Source of the DNA: Brassica napus | Lineage: Eukaryota > Streptophyta > Magnoliopsida > Brassicales > Brassicaceae | Direction: 5' to 3' | Assembly (NCBI RefSeq): GCF_020379485.1 | Contig: NC_063446.1 | Span: forward strand, 14,072,471-14,136,470 | Length of the DNA stretch: 64,000 nt | In this document: positions 9,240-21,600 of the stretch, one piece after another | How the letters are laid out: each line of letters opens with the position of its first letter | How positions within the stretch are numbered: position 1 is the first letter of the stretch | Program-made: the position numbers and the translations under genes | The notes under the pieces: generated by a model | The model's database searches: none | Seen by the model: only the letters and a program-made list of their open reading frames with translations | What the model was told of the DNA's origin: nothing

Positions 9240-12067
9240 AAATCGACATCTTGTCTTATTGTTTTATGAATTGCTTTGATTTCATTGCTATTATATCTTG
9301 CCTGAGTTTGTTTGATAATGTGAATGATTTTATTGATAAAGAATTGCCTAAAGGGCATTATAGTACGGGTATAGTAGCCTAGTAAGAAATCTATGGCCAA
9401 GGCATTGCCCAAAGGGCATTATATACACCCAAAGAATGTGTGACCCATTGAGTTAAAATGGTTTCCAAATAGAAACAATGGGAAAAAGGAAACAAGTTCT
9501 TTCAGATTTTGAAAGGAAACGCCTAAGACCCTTTTAAGAAAGTGGTCAAGACTATACCTATGTAATCTACTGATCAAAACTATGCTACAAATTAGTATGA
9601 TAAGAGGCAAGAACCGTGGTGATCATACTGATATATCCCATGAAAATTATACACTATATGGCATGACCGGATTAGCCATCCTAGTCTAAACTTGATGCAA
9701 AGATTGATATTGAAAAAGACACACAGAGTTATCCCATAAAGATCTCATGTTGTGTAACATGTACACAAAGGGGAAACTCATTAGGCTTTATTGTCCTAAG
9801 CATCACGAAATTATAGTATGTTCATGAGGGGGAGATAGGATAAACCCGTGATACATGATCACACATGATCAATACTACAAATTCGTGTACTACTATGGTC
9901 TATTACCATGCTATAAAAGGCTCGGCCTTAAAGGCCATTACCTATAAAGGTTCGGCCGTATAAGCCATTATCTATAAGGCTAAGACTCTAAAAGTCTATA
10001 AGCTTGGGGACATCATGAATTTACATGTATAAAAGGATAATATGTATCAGGCCATGTAAGTGAGCATAGATATTCCCATCTCAGATTGAATACGGGTCAT
10101 AAATCAGACATACACCATCTTAAAAGACTTTGAATAAACCACCACATACATATATGTGTCGTCTAAGATGGAACCTCAGAAGAGGATTGGGAATATATGT
10201 TGGATAAGAGTATGACTTTCTCCCACGACTTCTAAGAGACCTTGAGCCAAATATGGGTGATCAGATAGTGGCCAGGTACACGGATTGCATGATCAATGAA
10301 TCCGACTATCCAACATTAAAAGGAGAAAGCTATAAGCTGGTAAAGAGTAAAGAATGATAAGAAACAGAATGGTATCAACCATCATTGTCTTGGCAAAGAT
10401 CATCGGATTAGAATTTTAGACGTCCAAAGAAAGAAAAGATTATACATAGCTAGCTAATCGAGATGCCAGACACTGACCCGAAAAGAAAAGAAAAGAATGA
10501 CTAAGTCATAATCAGCTTAGCACCAAACGAAATCTGATGTCCTAGAAAGAGACACAGTCAAGTTGCTACAGAGTCTATACAAGATAGACCAATGTGTTCC
10601 ATGAGATAAGGAACCTCGGAAAGAAAAGAGAAAGGTGCATAGAATACAGATCCGAGGTCATAAGGGAAACCATACCAGACATTGAGAAAAGGCTGCGCAG
10701 CTAAACATCTAAGGTACCAAACCATGTAGTTTGGGATGCCAAGCTACTAGGTAACAAAGGTCCTGAATAATGAAATCTCAAATCGATTAGATCATGTCTG
10801 GAACACAATGGAACCATATATAAGTGTCGACACATAAATATATATTTGTACATAAGTGAGTAGCACTTGAACATAAAGATATAAACGAGGATCAGAACCC
10901 ACGAAAGAGTACTCATAAAGAATAAAGATTAGATTGAAAAGATAAACGTGGGGTTTAAAGTATCTATAGAGAAAGATAGGCGTATTGGACACATACATAT
11001 ATACAGAAATGCCATCTGATATAGACCAGTGAAATAGATGGGTCTTGTGAGGAAAAAGAAACCGTCAAATATGGTACATGATCACGAGGTCTAAAGGTGT
11101 TCATGTTTCCTACTAACAGCATTCGATCATAGCTTGTTACACAAGGATACTCACAGAGACCATGAAACAGATTATACGGAGATAAACTCCTATGTGGTGG
11201 ATGCTGCTACACAATTTCGAAATTGACAAAGGTTTGGTCATAAGAAATAAATTAGATTGACATATAAAGATGTAGTAAGCAGCATATGGATCACTGGATA
11301 AAGGACATCATTGTTCCTAAGCTGTTCATGAACCGAAACAAAGCAGCTGCATATAGTATGTAATACTAGTAAAGGAGTTCTATAAGAACAATCAAATTCA
11401 GTCCATATGTAAACTAATAAAGAAATTTGAATTCCTTGTGTTTATACTAAACCAACCTAAAGAGAGGTTAAAAGGTTTATACAGATCTGTGACACTAGAA
11501 TGGACCGACTAGATTGTAGTACGGGCTAGAGGAAAAGAAAGATCAGCCCAAAGAAAGGTAATTCGGATTGCCTCAGCTTGCTACCTCAGATAGCATGTTC
11601 TCCGGATAGACCAATCCAACATCAGATCCCTTAGATAAGGATCCGACATAGCAGAACAGTCTACTGCTGCTGTGGGGCTGAGAGGAGATGTTTAATCTAT
11701 TCTTCTCAATCGGATACAAATGTGTTATAGTCCATAAGCTCGTGTAGTCGAGGTCCATGACCTAATAATATATATTCATTGTGTGATATGATCCACAGCA
11801 ACAGAGGTCATGAGACGACATCAATATAAGGATAGGACTGCAATGAAAAACGAATATGGCATTGCCTAAGGCAATAGAGATCGATGACCACGTGTGAGAT
11901 TCATGAGTGTATTTGGCCACAGTGCCATAGTTAGATAAGATTGTAAAATTCATTACAACAATGATCATTGATAAAGTCATGATCTTGGACACTCATGAGA
12001 CAAGTTATGAACATGTATAAAAGAAGTATATGACTCAACATGGATCGATCAGATTAGTGCATAGTCG
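9240..12067 (+). pseudogene. Decayed pol region of Copia 1, left part
   Basis: No long reading frame remains, but Copia pol landmarks can be traced by alignment with Copia 2 and 3. The gag-pre-integrase region lies near 9650 (GGCATGACCGGATTAGCC). A segment at 10180-10400 matches the GYxSP to DPRT integrase tail. Further segments around 10700-10930 match 35390-35650 of Copia 2 in reverse complement. Stops occur throughout. The remainder lies beyond the CACTA element at 22702-23173. Confidence 0.65.
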
Positions 12068-12099
12068 ATGCACTACAAGAAAACATCAAGGATTCTGAG

Positions 12100-12510
12100 G
12101 GAAAAAATCGTCGGAATTTCGTCGGAATATCGTTATTCCGACGCAATTCCGACGAAATACGTCGTCGGAAATAATTCCTCGGAATTTCTTTTTTCCTCTG
12201 AAATCCCTCGGAATTTTCCGACGGAATTCCGAGGAAATAAATTTCCGAGGAAATTCCGAGGATCCCTTGTTTGTCGGAAAAGTCCTCGGAATATACCGAG
12301 GTAGAACTTCGTCGGGATAATTCCTCGGAAGTTCATCGATCGATGCGTGTTTGGACATATATACATCGATCGATAGGAGTATACCGACGGACTTTTTCCT
12401 CGGTTTATTCCGAGGAACTGTTCCCTCGGTATATTCCGAGGGATCCGTTCCTCGGAATTTTCCGAGGGAGTTGTCCCTCGGAAAATTCCGAGGGAAATGT
12501 CCCTCGCTAT
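12100..12510. repeat. Left subterminal repeat region of the CACTA element
   Basis: Many copies of TTCCGAGG, its complement CCTCGGAA, and the variants TTCCGACG and CGTCGGAA occur in both orientations. In En/Spm-type elements such arrays are bound by TNPA-like protein. Open frames here (for example 12271-12588) are artefacts of the repeats. Confidence 0.85.
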
Positions 12511-12748
12511 ATTTTAAAAAAAAAACGGATCGATCGATGCGTTTTTGTTCAAAAACGCATCGATCGATGTAGTGAAAAATATAATTAATTTCCTCGAAAT
12601 GTAAAAAATATTAATTTTTTTGAAAAAATAAAATTTCTGAAATTTAAATTCGAAAATATGAAATTAAAAGTAAAATTGAAATCATACTAATTAATATTCA
12701 AAGTTTCACAAATAAAAATAAAACATTCCGAGATTGGGGAAAAAAAAA

Positions 12749-14847
12749 CTACGGGTCTGGCACGTCCGGGAACACCTCGTTCGGGTACATCCTCTGCATC
12801 ATCTCCATCATTTGCTGGTTCAGCCTCCTCTGTGCCTCATAGCCCGCCTGTTGAGCCGCCATCTGGGTCTCCAACAAAGATATTCGATCATCTTTGTCCT
12901 TCAACTGAGCCGTAAGTACTTCTGGATCAACAAAGGGCGGTGGTGCAGAAGAAGGAGGAACCGACCGGGTGCGACGACCCAAACCGAACAAACGTCCCTT
13001 CTTCTTTGGAACCGACTGAATAGAAAAAAGCCAAATTTAGAAATTTAAACCAAGAAATAAATGAATTGAACTTAAAAAAAAAGAACTTACGGATTCAACG
13101 ATTTCGTTGATTCGAAACCGGGACAAGTTGGTCGAAGCCGTCGAAGCGTCATCCTCGGTTTGAAGCTGAGACACTTCGTCTACCACCTGAGTTTGGACCA
13201 GGTCGACCACGTCCCTCACAAGACCGTCATCAATCTGGCCGGTCTTCTTGTTGGTATACGCCCTCCTCATTAGGGCGAGATCATCGACCGGCTCGCCATC
13301 ATTTTCTTCCGCCTTGAAAAAAAACATAAAATTAAAGAAACATTAGAAATTAGAAGAAATGCACAATAAATTTAAATTCTGAAACTCAAATAATTGAAGA
13401 AAAAGCGGTTGAACTTACCATGCGATCTCCGAGAGTGGCAATAGATTGAGCACCCAAGTTATGCTTGTAGATGCCCTTCCCTTTACGGTCGCTCCTGCGG
13501 TTGGTGGAGTTGGTGGAAGAAGTTTCTTTCGTCTCCTCCTTATCCCAATGCGCACACAACTCCTTCCAGACCGTATCGTTCATCGACTTTGGGACCTTTT
13601 AATTAAAAAAAAAGAAAAAGTTTAATAAATTAAAAAATTGTTTAATAAATTAAATCGAACCTTATTGATTTCCCACTTCTTCTTCCACTCGTGGATCTGC
13701 TTCCCATAGTTGTCCATTACTTTATGGACGAAGTGGTGATAGATAAAGAGCGTCTCATCGGAATTCCAGTTGAACTCTTGCTGAAAAAAAAACACAATTA
13801 GTAGAAAATTTATATTAAAGATTAAAAATATAAGTAAAAAATTAGAATACTTACCGCAAACTGACGAAACCACAGAACCTGCTTGTCGGTTGGGAAGTGA
13901 GTGAAAGTCGGATGTCCACTGTCGAGGGCCGAGTACATCATACGGTTGATCCATGCGCTGATCCCGTTCCCGGATCGGTTGAACCTTATTAAAAGAACAA
14001 ACGGTTAATAATGAATCCAAATTTAAAGAAAAAAAAATGTTTAATTACCATGTTTGACCCCGTCCATGTGGATACGGAGTGAGATACGGAAGATGGTCAC
14101 GACCGGGCTGTTGAACCAACTCCGCAACCCTCATCACTCCCGGAGGACCCGGAGGAACAGGAGCGGATGCAGCAGCGGGAGCGAGAGGAGCATGAGCGGG
14201 TGCAGCAGAGGGAGATGTATGGTTGGAGCTGTGGGGCGAAGGGGAATCCTGAAAATGGCTGGAATCCCGAGACTGGCTCCCCGTACCACCACGACCACGA
14301 CGCTGTCGAGGCCGGGTCTGATCATCATGAGACCTGTAAATTAAAAAAATATATTTAATAAATACAGAAATATATAAATTAATTTTTTTTATTAAAAAAA
14401 AATCCCAAATAATTTAATCACAGAAAAAGATTTATATATATTAAATTTTTTTAATAAATATATAAAAATAGTTCTAATAAACAAAAATAGTTTTAATAAA
14501 TAAAAATTGTTTAATAATTAAAATGTTTTGTAAAATCCAAAAAATCGAATTTATATAGAAATTTTTTTTTGTAAAATCCAAAAAATCGAATTTATATAGA
14601 AAAATCGTTTTGTAAAATACAAAAATCGATTTTATATACAAAAATCGATTTTATAAATACAAAAAATAAAAAAATTATAAAAAAATTCTAAATCAATTCA
14701 ACAAAACAAATTATTCAACCAAATCACAATTCTAAACCTATTATACAACCAAATCACAATCCTAACCAATCACCCTAACAAAAATCTATCAAAACTACAC
14801 AAAAACCTAACAAATAGAACCTAAGAGAGTGGGATAGGGTCCTTACA
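12749..14847 (-). CDS. TNPA-like CACTA protein (Ptta/En/Spm transposase_24 type)
   Basis: Accessory DNA-binding transposition protein. Seven exons fit GT..AG rules and stay in phase: an exon ending at 14847, then 14333-14049, 13984-13855, 13780-13661, 13595-13419, 13312-13091 and 13015-12749, giving about 400 residues. The first exon ends in AT and the second begins with G, so the ATG is assembled by splicing. The N-terminus is Arg/Gly- and Pro/Ala-rich ([10 protein letters not shown]). The core has the family pattern: WFRQFA, a Trp-rich block ([11 protein letters not shown]), [16 protein letters not shown], then HNLGAQS. A coiled coil follows ([20 protein letters not shown]). It lies downstream of the TNPD-like gene on the same strand. 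The upstream 5' leader extent is not defined. Confidence 0.82.
14334..14846 (-). other. First intron of the TNPA-like gene
   Basis: Very AT-rich sequence with repeated AAAAATCGATTTTATA-like words. It begins GTAAGG on the minus strand and ends TTTACAG. It separates the AT from the G of the start codon. Confidence 0.6.
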
Positions 14848-14999
14848 TGATTTGTGTAAGAGAAGAGGGAGATCGCCGGAGATATCGTCGGATTTCAGGG
14901 GGAAATCGCCGGAGAGAAAGAGAGGAGTCGCGCAGAGGAAGAAGAGAGAAATGGGGAAGAAGAAGGGGCTCGTGGTTATAAAACCTAGGGTCCGACGGA

Positions 15000-15600
15000 C
15001 ATTATCCGTCGGAATTCCGTCGGAATTCTAATTTCAATTTTCGCGAAATATTTGCCCGGTAAAATGAAAATATTCCGAGGAAATTCCGACAGATAGTAAA
15101 ATATCCGTCGGAATTTCCTCGGAATATTCCGAGGAAATACCGAGGAACTAGTGTTTGGGGTTTCAAAACATCAATTTTTTTTGCCGTATTTCATTTCTTA
15201 TACAATTGTAATGCATACCATTGAGGATTCTTTGTATACATGAGCATAAACCATGAAATAACAAATTTCAAAACTAATTGAAAGTATTCCCTTTACCGTT
15301 CGTTAAAAGGTATAAGTGTTTCTCTTATGTTGCGAGATTTCGTTCATACAATCGGAAAAGTGTTAATTATACGGTAAGGAACAAATTTTTGACTTCATAA
15401 TGAACGTAAGACACTTAATAAGGGTTATATAGGTGTTATTCAAACGGCAAAACGTTGTTTTCGGTTTAAAAACCCTATTTCCTCGGAATTTCCTCGGATT
15501 ATTCCGAGGGAACTCCGAGGAAACCCTCTTCTTCCTCGAAATTTCCTCGGAATATTCCGAGGAAATTCCGACGAACTAGTGTTTGGGGTTTCAAAACGTA
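15000..15600. repeat. Internal CACTA repeat clusters between the TNPA-like gene and the 163-bp array
   Basis: Two clusters of the same CCTCGGAA/TTCCGACG repeats seen at the element ends lie at about 14995-15145 and 15478-15575. The sequence between them has no gene. Similar words recur at about 18575-18605, just downstream of both internal genes. Confidence 0.75.
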
Positions 15601-16390
15601 ATTTTTTTAAAAAAAACGCATCGATCGATGCGTTTTTGAACAAAAACAAATCGATCGATTACTAAGATGGCCCGGGCCGTAAGATTGTGATCGATCGATG
15701 AGAGTATCCCATCGATCTATCGACAATCTGAATTGTTCCTCGGAATTTCCTCGGAAAATCTTGTATGTTTTTTTAAAAATGCATCGATCGATGCGTTATA
15801 GAACAAAAACGCATCGATCGATTACTAGGATGGACCGGGCCGTAAGATTGTGATCGATCGATGAGATTAACCCATCGATCTATCGACAATCTGAATTGTT
15901 CCTCGGAATTTCATCGGAAAATCTTGTATGTTTTTTTAAAAATGCATCGATCGATGCGTTATAGAACAAAAACGCATCGATCGATTACTAGGATTTACGG
16001 GGCCGTAAGATTGTGATCGATCGATGAGAGTAACCCATCGATCTATCGACAATCTGAATTGTTCCTCGGAATTTCGTCGGAAAATCTTGTATGTTTTTTT
16101 AAAAATGCATCGATCGATGCGTTATAGAACACAAACGCATCGATCGATTACTAGGATGGACCGGGCCGTAAGATTGTGATCGATCGATGAGAGTATCCCA
16201 TCGATCGATCGACAATCTGAATTGTTCCTCGGAATTTCCTCGGAAAATCTTGTATGTTTTTTTAAAAACGCATCGATCGATGCGTTATAGAACAAAAACG
16301 CATCGATCGATTACCAAGATGGCCCGGGCCGTAAGAATGTGATCGATCGATGCGTTATAGAAACAAAACGCATCGATCGATGCGTGTTCG
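15600..16390. repeat. 163-bp tandem repeat array rich in CGATCGAT palindromes
   Basis: The word GCATCGATCGATGCG starts at 15781, 15944, 16107 and 16270, an exact 163-bp spacing. Each unit also has a CGCATCGATCGATTAC segment, a GTGATCGATCGATGAG segment and a CCTCGGAATTTC word. Partial units flank the four starts. The array lies just upstream of the plus-strand gene at 16895. Confidence 0.9.
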
Positions 16391-16589
16391 GAAAACAGAA
16401 TTATAAGGCAAAACCCGACCTTTTTTGGATCTAAACCTTAGAACTCTCATCCCCTCCGATTTCCCCTATAATTCGCCCCCCCCTTTCTCTCTCTATAATC
16501 ATCCGATTTGAACAATTTTGGGCTCTATTCCACTTGATTTTTCGAGCTCTACCTGATTCCTACACTCGTCTTCACCCTAAGACAGGTAT

Positions 16590-16891
16590 ACTCCGCGAAT
16601 CTCCACATTCTGAAATCGTGTTCTTGAGCAATTTTTTGGGTTTTGTGAATTTCTTATTTCCGTGTTGATTCCTTGATCAAATATGCATGAAACAGATGTT
16701 TAAACATGGAATAGAACACAATTGTCTGTGATCAACGAGTTTGGAACATGATTTGAGATGATTTAGGGATAGAGAATTTTTTTCAATTTCGTTTTTTTTA
16801 TCACAACTCGATTTTGCTTTTCATTTTCATGTTCAGCTTTGCCTTCTTAATTGATTATAACCATGTTGAGAGCAATGATTCTATTTTGTAG
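16590..16891 (+). other. Possible 5'-UTR intron of the Athila-ORF1-like gene
   Basis: CACCCTAAGACAG is followed by GTATAC near 16586, and TTTTGTAG occurs just before the start codon at 16895. This would remove a leader intron of about 300 bases. Pyrimidine-rich TTTCTCTCTCTATAATC at about 16484-16500 may mark the promoter and start area. Confidence 0.4.
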
Positions 16892-16894
16892 AGA

Positions 16895-18343
16895 ATGAAG
16901 CGCACGAAAACATCAGCAAAGAAAAACACACAAGAAGCGGGTTCGTCACAGCTGGAGAAGCAAAGGCCAAAGAAGTGGGATAAGTCTGATACCACCCACT
17001 ACAACAACATGAAGAAGGTAGCCGTTCCGGCTACACAACTAGCATGTCCTGAGACGATGACAATATTGGGAATCAAAGCAGACATTGAAGGACTGTTCCA
17101 GAACATGGGTCTAGGCCAACTATGCAACCTCAAGGAACCCACTTATCCGGAGTTGGTACGCCAGTTCATAGCATCCGCATACGTCACCCGTCCCGATGAT
17201 AGCCATCAGGAAGGTTTTCTGGCATTCGTAGTGCAGAAAGTATACTATGAGGTATCTTTCACAGACCTCTGCGGACTATTTGGATTGAGTGCGGGGGAGA
17301 GGACATATGGTCTTTATTGGACTTCAGAGCTGTTGAACTTCTGGGAAACGATTGGCACAGGGGTTTATAGATCTTCTCAGGCAAAGGAGTCACTTATCCG
17401 GAGCCCAGTACTGAGATATGCGACACGCCTCATTGGCTCATTGCTATACGGGACAACCACAGCCGCATCAGTCACGCAATGGGAGTTGTGCCTCCTGTAC
17501 CAAGGTGTGAGGCATTTGCTACCGGCATTTGGAAACTCTACATTCCCACCTGCTACTGCCTTCAACATGGGAGCGGTGCTGGCCGCAAACTTAGCAGGAT
17601 ACAAGGGGAAAGTAACCAAATCCAAGAGCAATGCATGTGGATTTGGTGCAGTGATTACTCGGATCCTTAGACATGTGGGTGTAGACTGTGAGAACCACCA
17701 GGTAGCACTGGACAGATCGAACAACATTGCTTGGAACTACCTGGATGTCATTTCTCTAGTAAGTAAGGAGTTCATAGCTGGTCCCCACTCGAGGATCGAT
17801 CGGGATGGTCCTTACGTCTACGTATTCCAGGACCGAGCGAAGAAAACACTCTACTGCCACCTGCCTCAGATCGGCCTGACTGCTCTACTTTCAGAGGCTG
17901 CAGTTGAGTTTCTACCCCCTGCTACCGCACTAGTAGACAAGCCATCCTTCTTCACGCCAAAATATCAGACCAAAGGCAAGGGCGTGGTTGATGAAGAAGG
18001 ACAAGATGAGGCTGCACAAGCCATTCCAGATGATTCACAACCCCATCAGCTACTCCCATCAGACTCCAGCCAGTACAAGCTGCAAGAGCTTCCACCGAAC
18101 GCCACTTCGCGCCAGCAACAACATTGGAGAGATCAGAGCATAAAGACAAACAACGACATGCTACACAAGATCTGGGCTGCCATTTCACGTATCAGGCCGT
18201 GTCGTTGCCAAAAGGATGATGTAGTTCATCGGGACAACTCTCCATCCAGCTCTGGTTCGGGTTCGAGTGGTACACACATGGTAAGAAAGAGGTCCAAGAG
18301 ACCCAACGATGCAGGAACATCTGGAGCAGGAGACGAGGAGTAG
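16895..18343 (+). CDS. Athila ORF1-like / putative plant transposon protein inside the CACTA element
   Basis: Single-exon 482-residue protein. The first 40 residues are basic (KRTKTSAKK, KQRPKKW). A conserved middle region begins GLGQLC and continues through PELVRQF and FAVV-type motifs, DLCGLFG, and a run ending RIDRDGPYVYVF near residue 315. The C-terminal 120 residues are Gln/Ser-rich and low-complexity with a basic tail (RKRSKRPND). The middle resembles the ORF1 of Athila Gypsy elements and the 'putative plant transposon protein' family, whose biochemical role is unknown. No Athila LTR or pol is nearby, so the gene was captured or is a long-standing passenger. It is convergent with the TNPD-like gene. 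Confidence is high that it is a real gene and moderate on the family. Confidence 0.7.
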   Translation: MKRTKTSAKKNTQEAGSSQLEKQRPKKWDKSDTTHYNNMKKVAVPATQLACPETMTILGIKADIEGLFQNMGLGQLCNLKEPTYPELVRQFIASAYVTRPDDSHQEGFLAFVVQKVYYEVSFTDLCGLFGLSAGERTYGLYWTSELLNFWETIGTGVYRSSQAKESLIRSPVLRYATRLIGSLLYGTTTAASVTQWELCLLYQGVRHLLPAFGNSTFPPATAFNMGAVLAANLAGYKGKVTKSKSNACGFGAVITRILRHVGVDCENHQVALDRSNNIAWNYLDVISLVSKEFIAGPHSRIDRDGPYVYVFQDRAKKTLYCHLPQIGLTALLSEAAVEFLPPATALVDKPSFFTPKYQTKGKGVVDEEGQDEAAQAIPDDSQPHQLLPSDSSQYKLQELPPNATSRQQQHWRDQSIKTNNDMLHKIWAAISRIRPCRCQKDDVVHRDNSPSSSGSGSSGTHMVRKRSKRPNDAGTSGAGDEE

Positions 18344-18624
18344 GAGCTATCACCGGCTATTTTATTTTCTTTTCTATTCTAACGTTTTATGGTCTTATTT
18401 TCTGTTAATTTTGAACTGAGTTTTTTTTTAGGTTTCTTAATTATGAGTTCGTATTTCTTTTACATGGTTTCTTTGTTTTATTTGGTTGTGTTTTGTGTAG
18501 CTTTTAATTCGTATTCAGCTTTGCCTTGCTAGATAAACCAAATAACTATTATCCAAGGAAAGAGGTTATATCAAGTGTTCCTCGGAATTTCCTCGGTATT
18601 TCTTAAAAAAAAAAAAAAATAAGT

Positions 18625-21600
18625 TCAATGGTAGTCTGTTTCCGAGTCATCATCACCAGATGAATCTGAATCTGGATCTTGGTGAAACTCTCCAATTACT
18701 GGTTCATCCTCTACGTGAACGACGGCTTCCTCTCCAAAGTCGGTTAAATCGACTACAAGGCCAACTCCAGCTAAATCTTCTGCTGCACTACAGTTGCCGG
18801 ATGTGCTTGGTTGTAGTGGGTCTTCCAGCTCAGAACTTCCCTGAACTCGGCCTCTCGGGTTGAGTCTTGTAACAGTAACCCATGGATCATCTCTGTTCCT
18901 TACCCGGGGGTACTTGATATAACAAACCTGTAACATTTAGAAAAATTATAAATTAATACACATGATGATGAATCATTCTGAATAATTAACATTTAATTAC
19001 CTGATCGGCCTGGGAAGCAAGAATGAAAGGATCATAATATTGCAGCTTTCGCCTCGAATTTACTGATGTAACACCAAATGCATCTGTTCTCACACCTCGA
19101 TCTGGGGTGTTGTCGTGCCAATCACAATAGAAAACAGTACAGCGCAATCCAACCATGCCCAAATACTTGATTTCCAAAATCTCATGTATGTGTCCGTAGT
19201 ATACATCATCTCCTGATGCAGAACAAACGCCAGCATCATAAGTCGTACTCGAACGTCTCCTCTTCTGAGTTGTGAATGCATATCCTCGAGTACAAAATCT
19301 CGGATATGACTTCACAACAAAGTTTGGTCCAACGACCATCTCACGTATCCAATCGTCAAATGTTTCACCTCTGGCCAAACCAGCAGACACCTATTAATAG
19401 CACATATATATATATTATATCAATAAATGTGAATTAGTATAAATATGTGATAAAATATATTTTAATTTGTTTAAAGCACTCACATAAGTAAACATCCATC
19501 CAGTAAATTCTCTCTGCTTCATTTCTTCTAGTTCGTCCTCTGTGGCGTATCTATACTCGAACCGCTTTTCTGCCATGAAAATCCTGTATATGATGACAAT
19601 AATGTAATTAATTAAGATTTAAATTTCAACTTGTTAAAATAAAAATTTGTAAGCTCATTTATTTACCTCTCATATTGAAGAACGTCTTCGCAGTTGGTGA
19701 GCAAATATGTTTGCAAATGACTGCGCTCCTGCTCAGTAAGTCGACGGTCCTTTGGTTTTCCGCTAAGTCGTCCAACGTCTGTGAAAATGTCTGGAACCGT
19801 AACATGATATGTTGCCCGTTCGCCTCTATCATCATGCCGAGCAGGTCTTCTGTTTTTGGTCTGAACTTCTGCTGGAAAGTAGTACTCGGCAAAGTTTGAA
19901 GTTTCTTCATTGATCATCTGTGCGACTATAGAACCTTCCACCCTACTTAAATTTTTCACCATCTTCTTCAAATGGAACATATACCGCTCATACAGATACA
20001 TCCATCTATACTGCACAGGACCACCAAGTTCCAATTCTCTTGCCAGGTGAATAACAAGATGCTCCATAACATCAAAAAATGAGGGAGGAAATATCTTCTC
20101 AAGGTTGCACTGAATCACGGCTATGTTAGTCTTCAAATTTTCAATACCTTCAAGAGTCACTGATCTCGTGCATAAATCGCGGAAGAAACCACTTATCCCT
20201 GCAATTGCTTCATGAACATTTCGTGGTAATATTTCCTTGAAGGCGAACGGAAGGAGGCGCTGCATCATTACATGGCAATCGTGGCTTTTCAAGCCAGTAA
20301 ACTTTCCTTCCTTTCTGTCGATACAGTTACGCAAATTTGATGCGTAACCGTCTGGAAATTCCACATCGTTTGAAATCCAATCAAAGAACGCATCTTTTCC
20401 CGCTGCATCAAGTCGGTATATGGGAAAAGGAGCCCTACCATTCTCATCAACATGAAGTTCTGAACGAGCACATATATCGACTAAATCCAGTCTTGACTTC
20501 AAATTATCCTTTGTTTTACCTTGAACATTAAGGATCGTGTTCATGAGATTGTCAAAAAAGTTCTTCTCAATATGCATGACATCTAAATTATGCCTTAGCA
20601 GATGATCCTCCCAGTATGGCAGATCCCAGAAAATACTTTTTTTGTGCCAGTTATGTAGTTCTCCAACAGCATCTACCGGAAAACGCTCATGTCCACCGAC
20701 TTCTGGCGTCCTTTCTGCACCAAAATCTCTTAGTTGTATCTTCAAATCTTTCCCACAAATTTCCGGAGGTGGACTGTCAAACACCCTCTTGTTCTTCGTA
20801 AACAAATTCCTACTCCTACGATATGGATGATCAGGTGGTAGGAATCTCCTGTGACAGTCAAACCAACACGTTTTCCTTCCGTGCTTTAGTTGGAAAGCAT
20901 CAGTGTTATCTTGACAATATGGACATGATAGCCTTCCATGCGTTGTCCATCCAGACAACATACCATATGCTGGAAAATCACTTATTGTCCACATTAGTAC
21001 TGCCCGCATTTGAAAGTTTTCTTTACACGAAACATCGTATGTTTCAGCACCTTGAGCCCATAGTTGTTGCAACTCATATATTAGTGGCTGAAGAAACACA
21101 TCAAGTGATCTCTTAGGATGCTCTGGTCCGGGAACGAGAATCGAGAGAAACAAAAACTCTCGTCGCAAGCACAAGTTTGGGGGGAGGTTGTATGGTGTAA
21201 GAATGACGGGCCATAGAGAATACTGTCTTCCACTCTTGCCAAACGGACTGAAACCATCAGTACATAATCCAAGGTAGACATTTCTTCTCTCATACGCAAA
21301 GTCGGGATACTTTGATTGGAAATGCTTCCACGCTTTTGCATCTGAAGGATGTCTGATCTCACCATCTGTTGAGTGCTCCGCATGCCATCTCATTGGTTGC
21401 GCTGTGCGTTCAGACAGATACAACCTCTGCAACCTTTCCGTCAAAGGTAAATACCACATCCTTTTATATGGCACTGGAACTCTTCCAATTGTATCTTTAT
21501 AACGAGGCTTTCCACAAAATTTGCATGTAACCCGCTGTTCATCCACCCTCCAATAAATCATGCAGTTGTCGCTGCATACATCTATTACCTGATACGATAA

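Noticed and set aside
12068..12588. Overlapping open frames on both strands near the left end of the CACTA element (and at 22448-22672)
   Set aside because: They are built entirely from TTCCGAGG/CCTCGGAA subterminal repeats and have no domain.
15600..16390. Regular repeats resembling a CRISPR array
   Set aside because: This is a plant nuclear transposon. The repeats are 163 bp, tandem and without unique spacers.
16895..18343. Independent Athila retrotransposon insertion in the CACTA element
   Set aside because: No Athila LTRs, primer site, pol or target duplication surround the gene. Only the ORF1-like gene is present.
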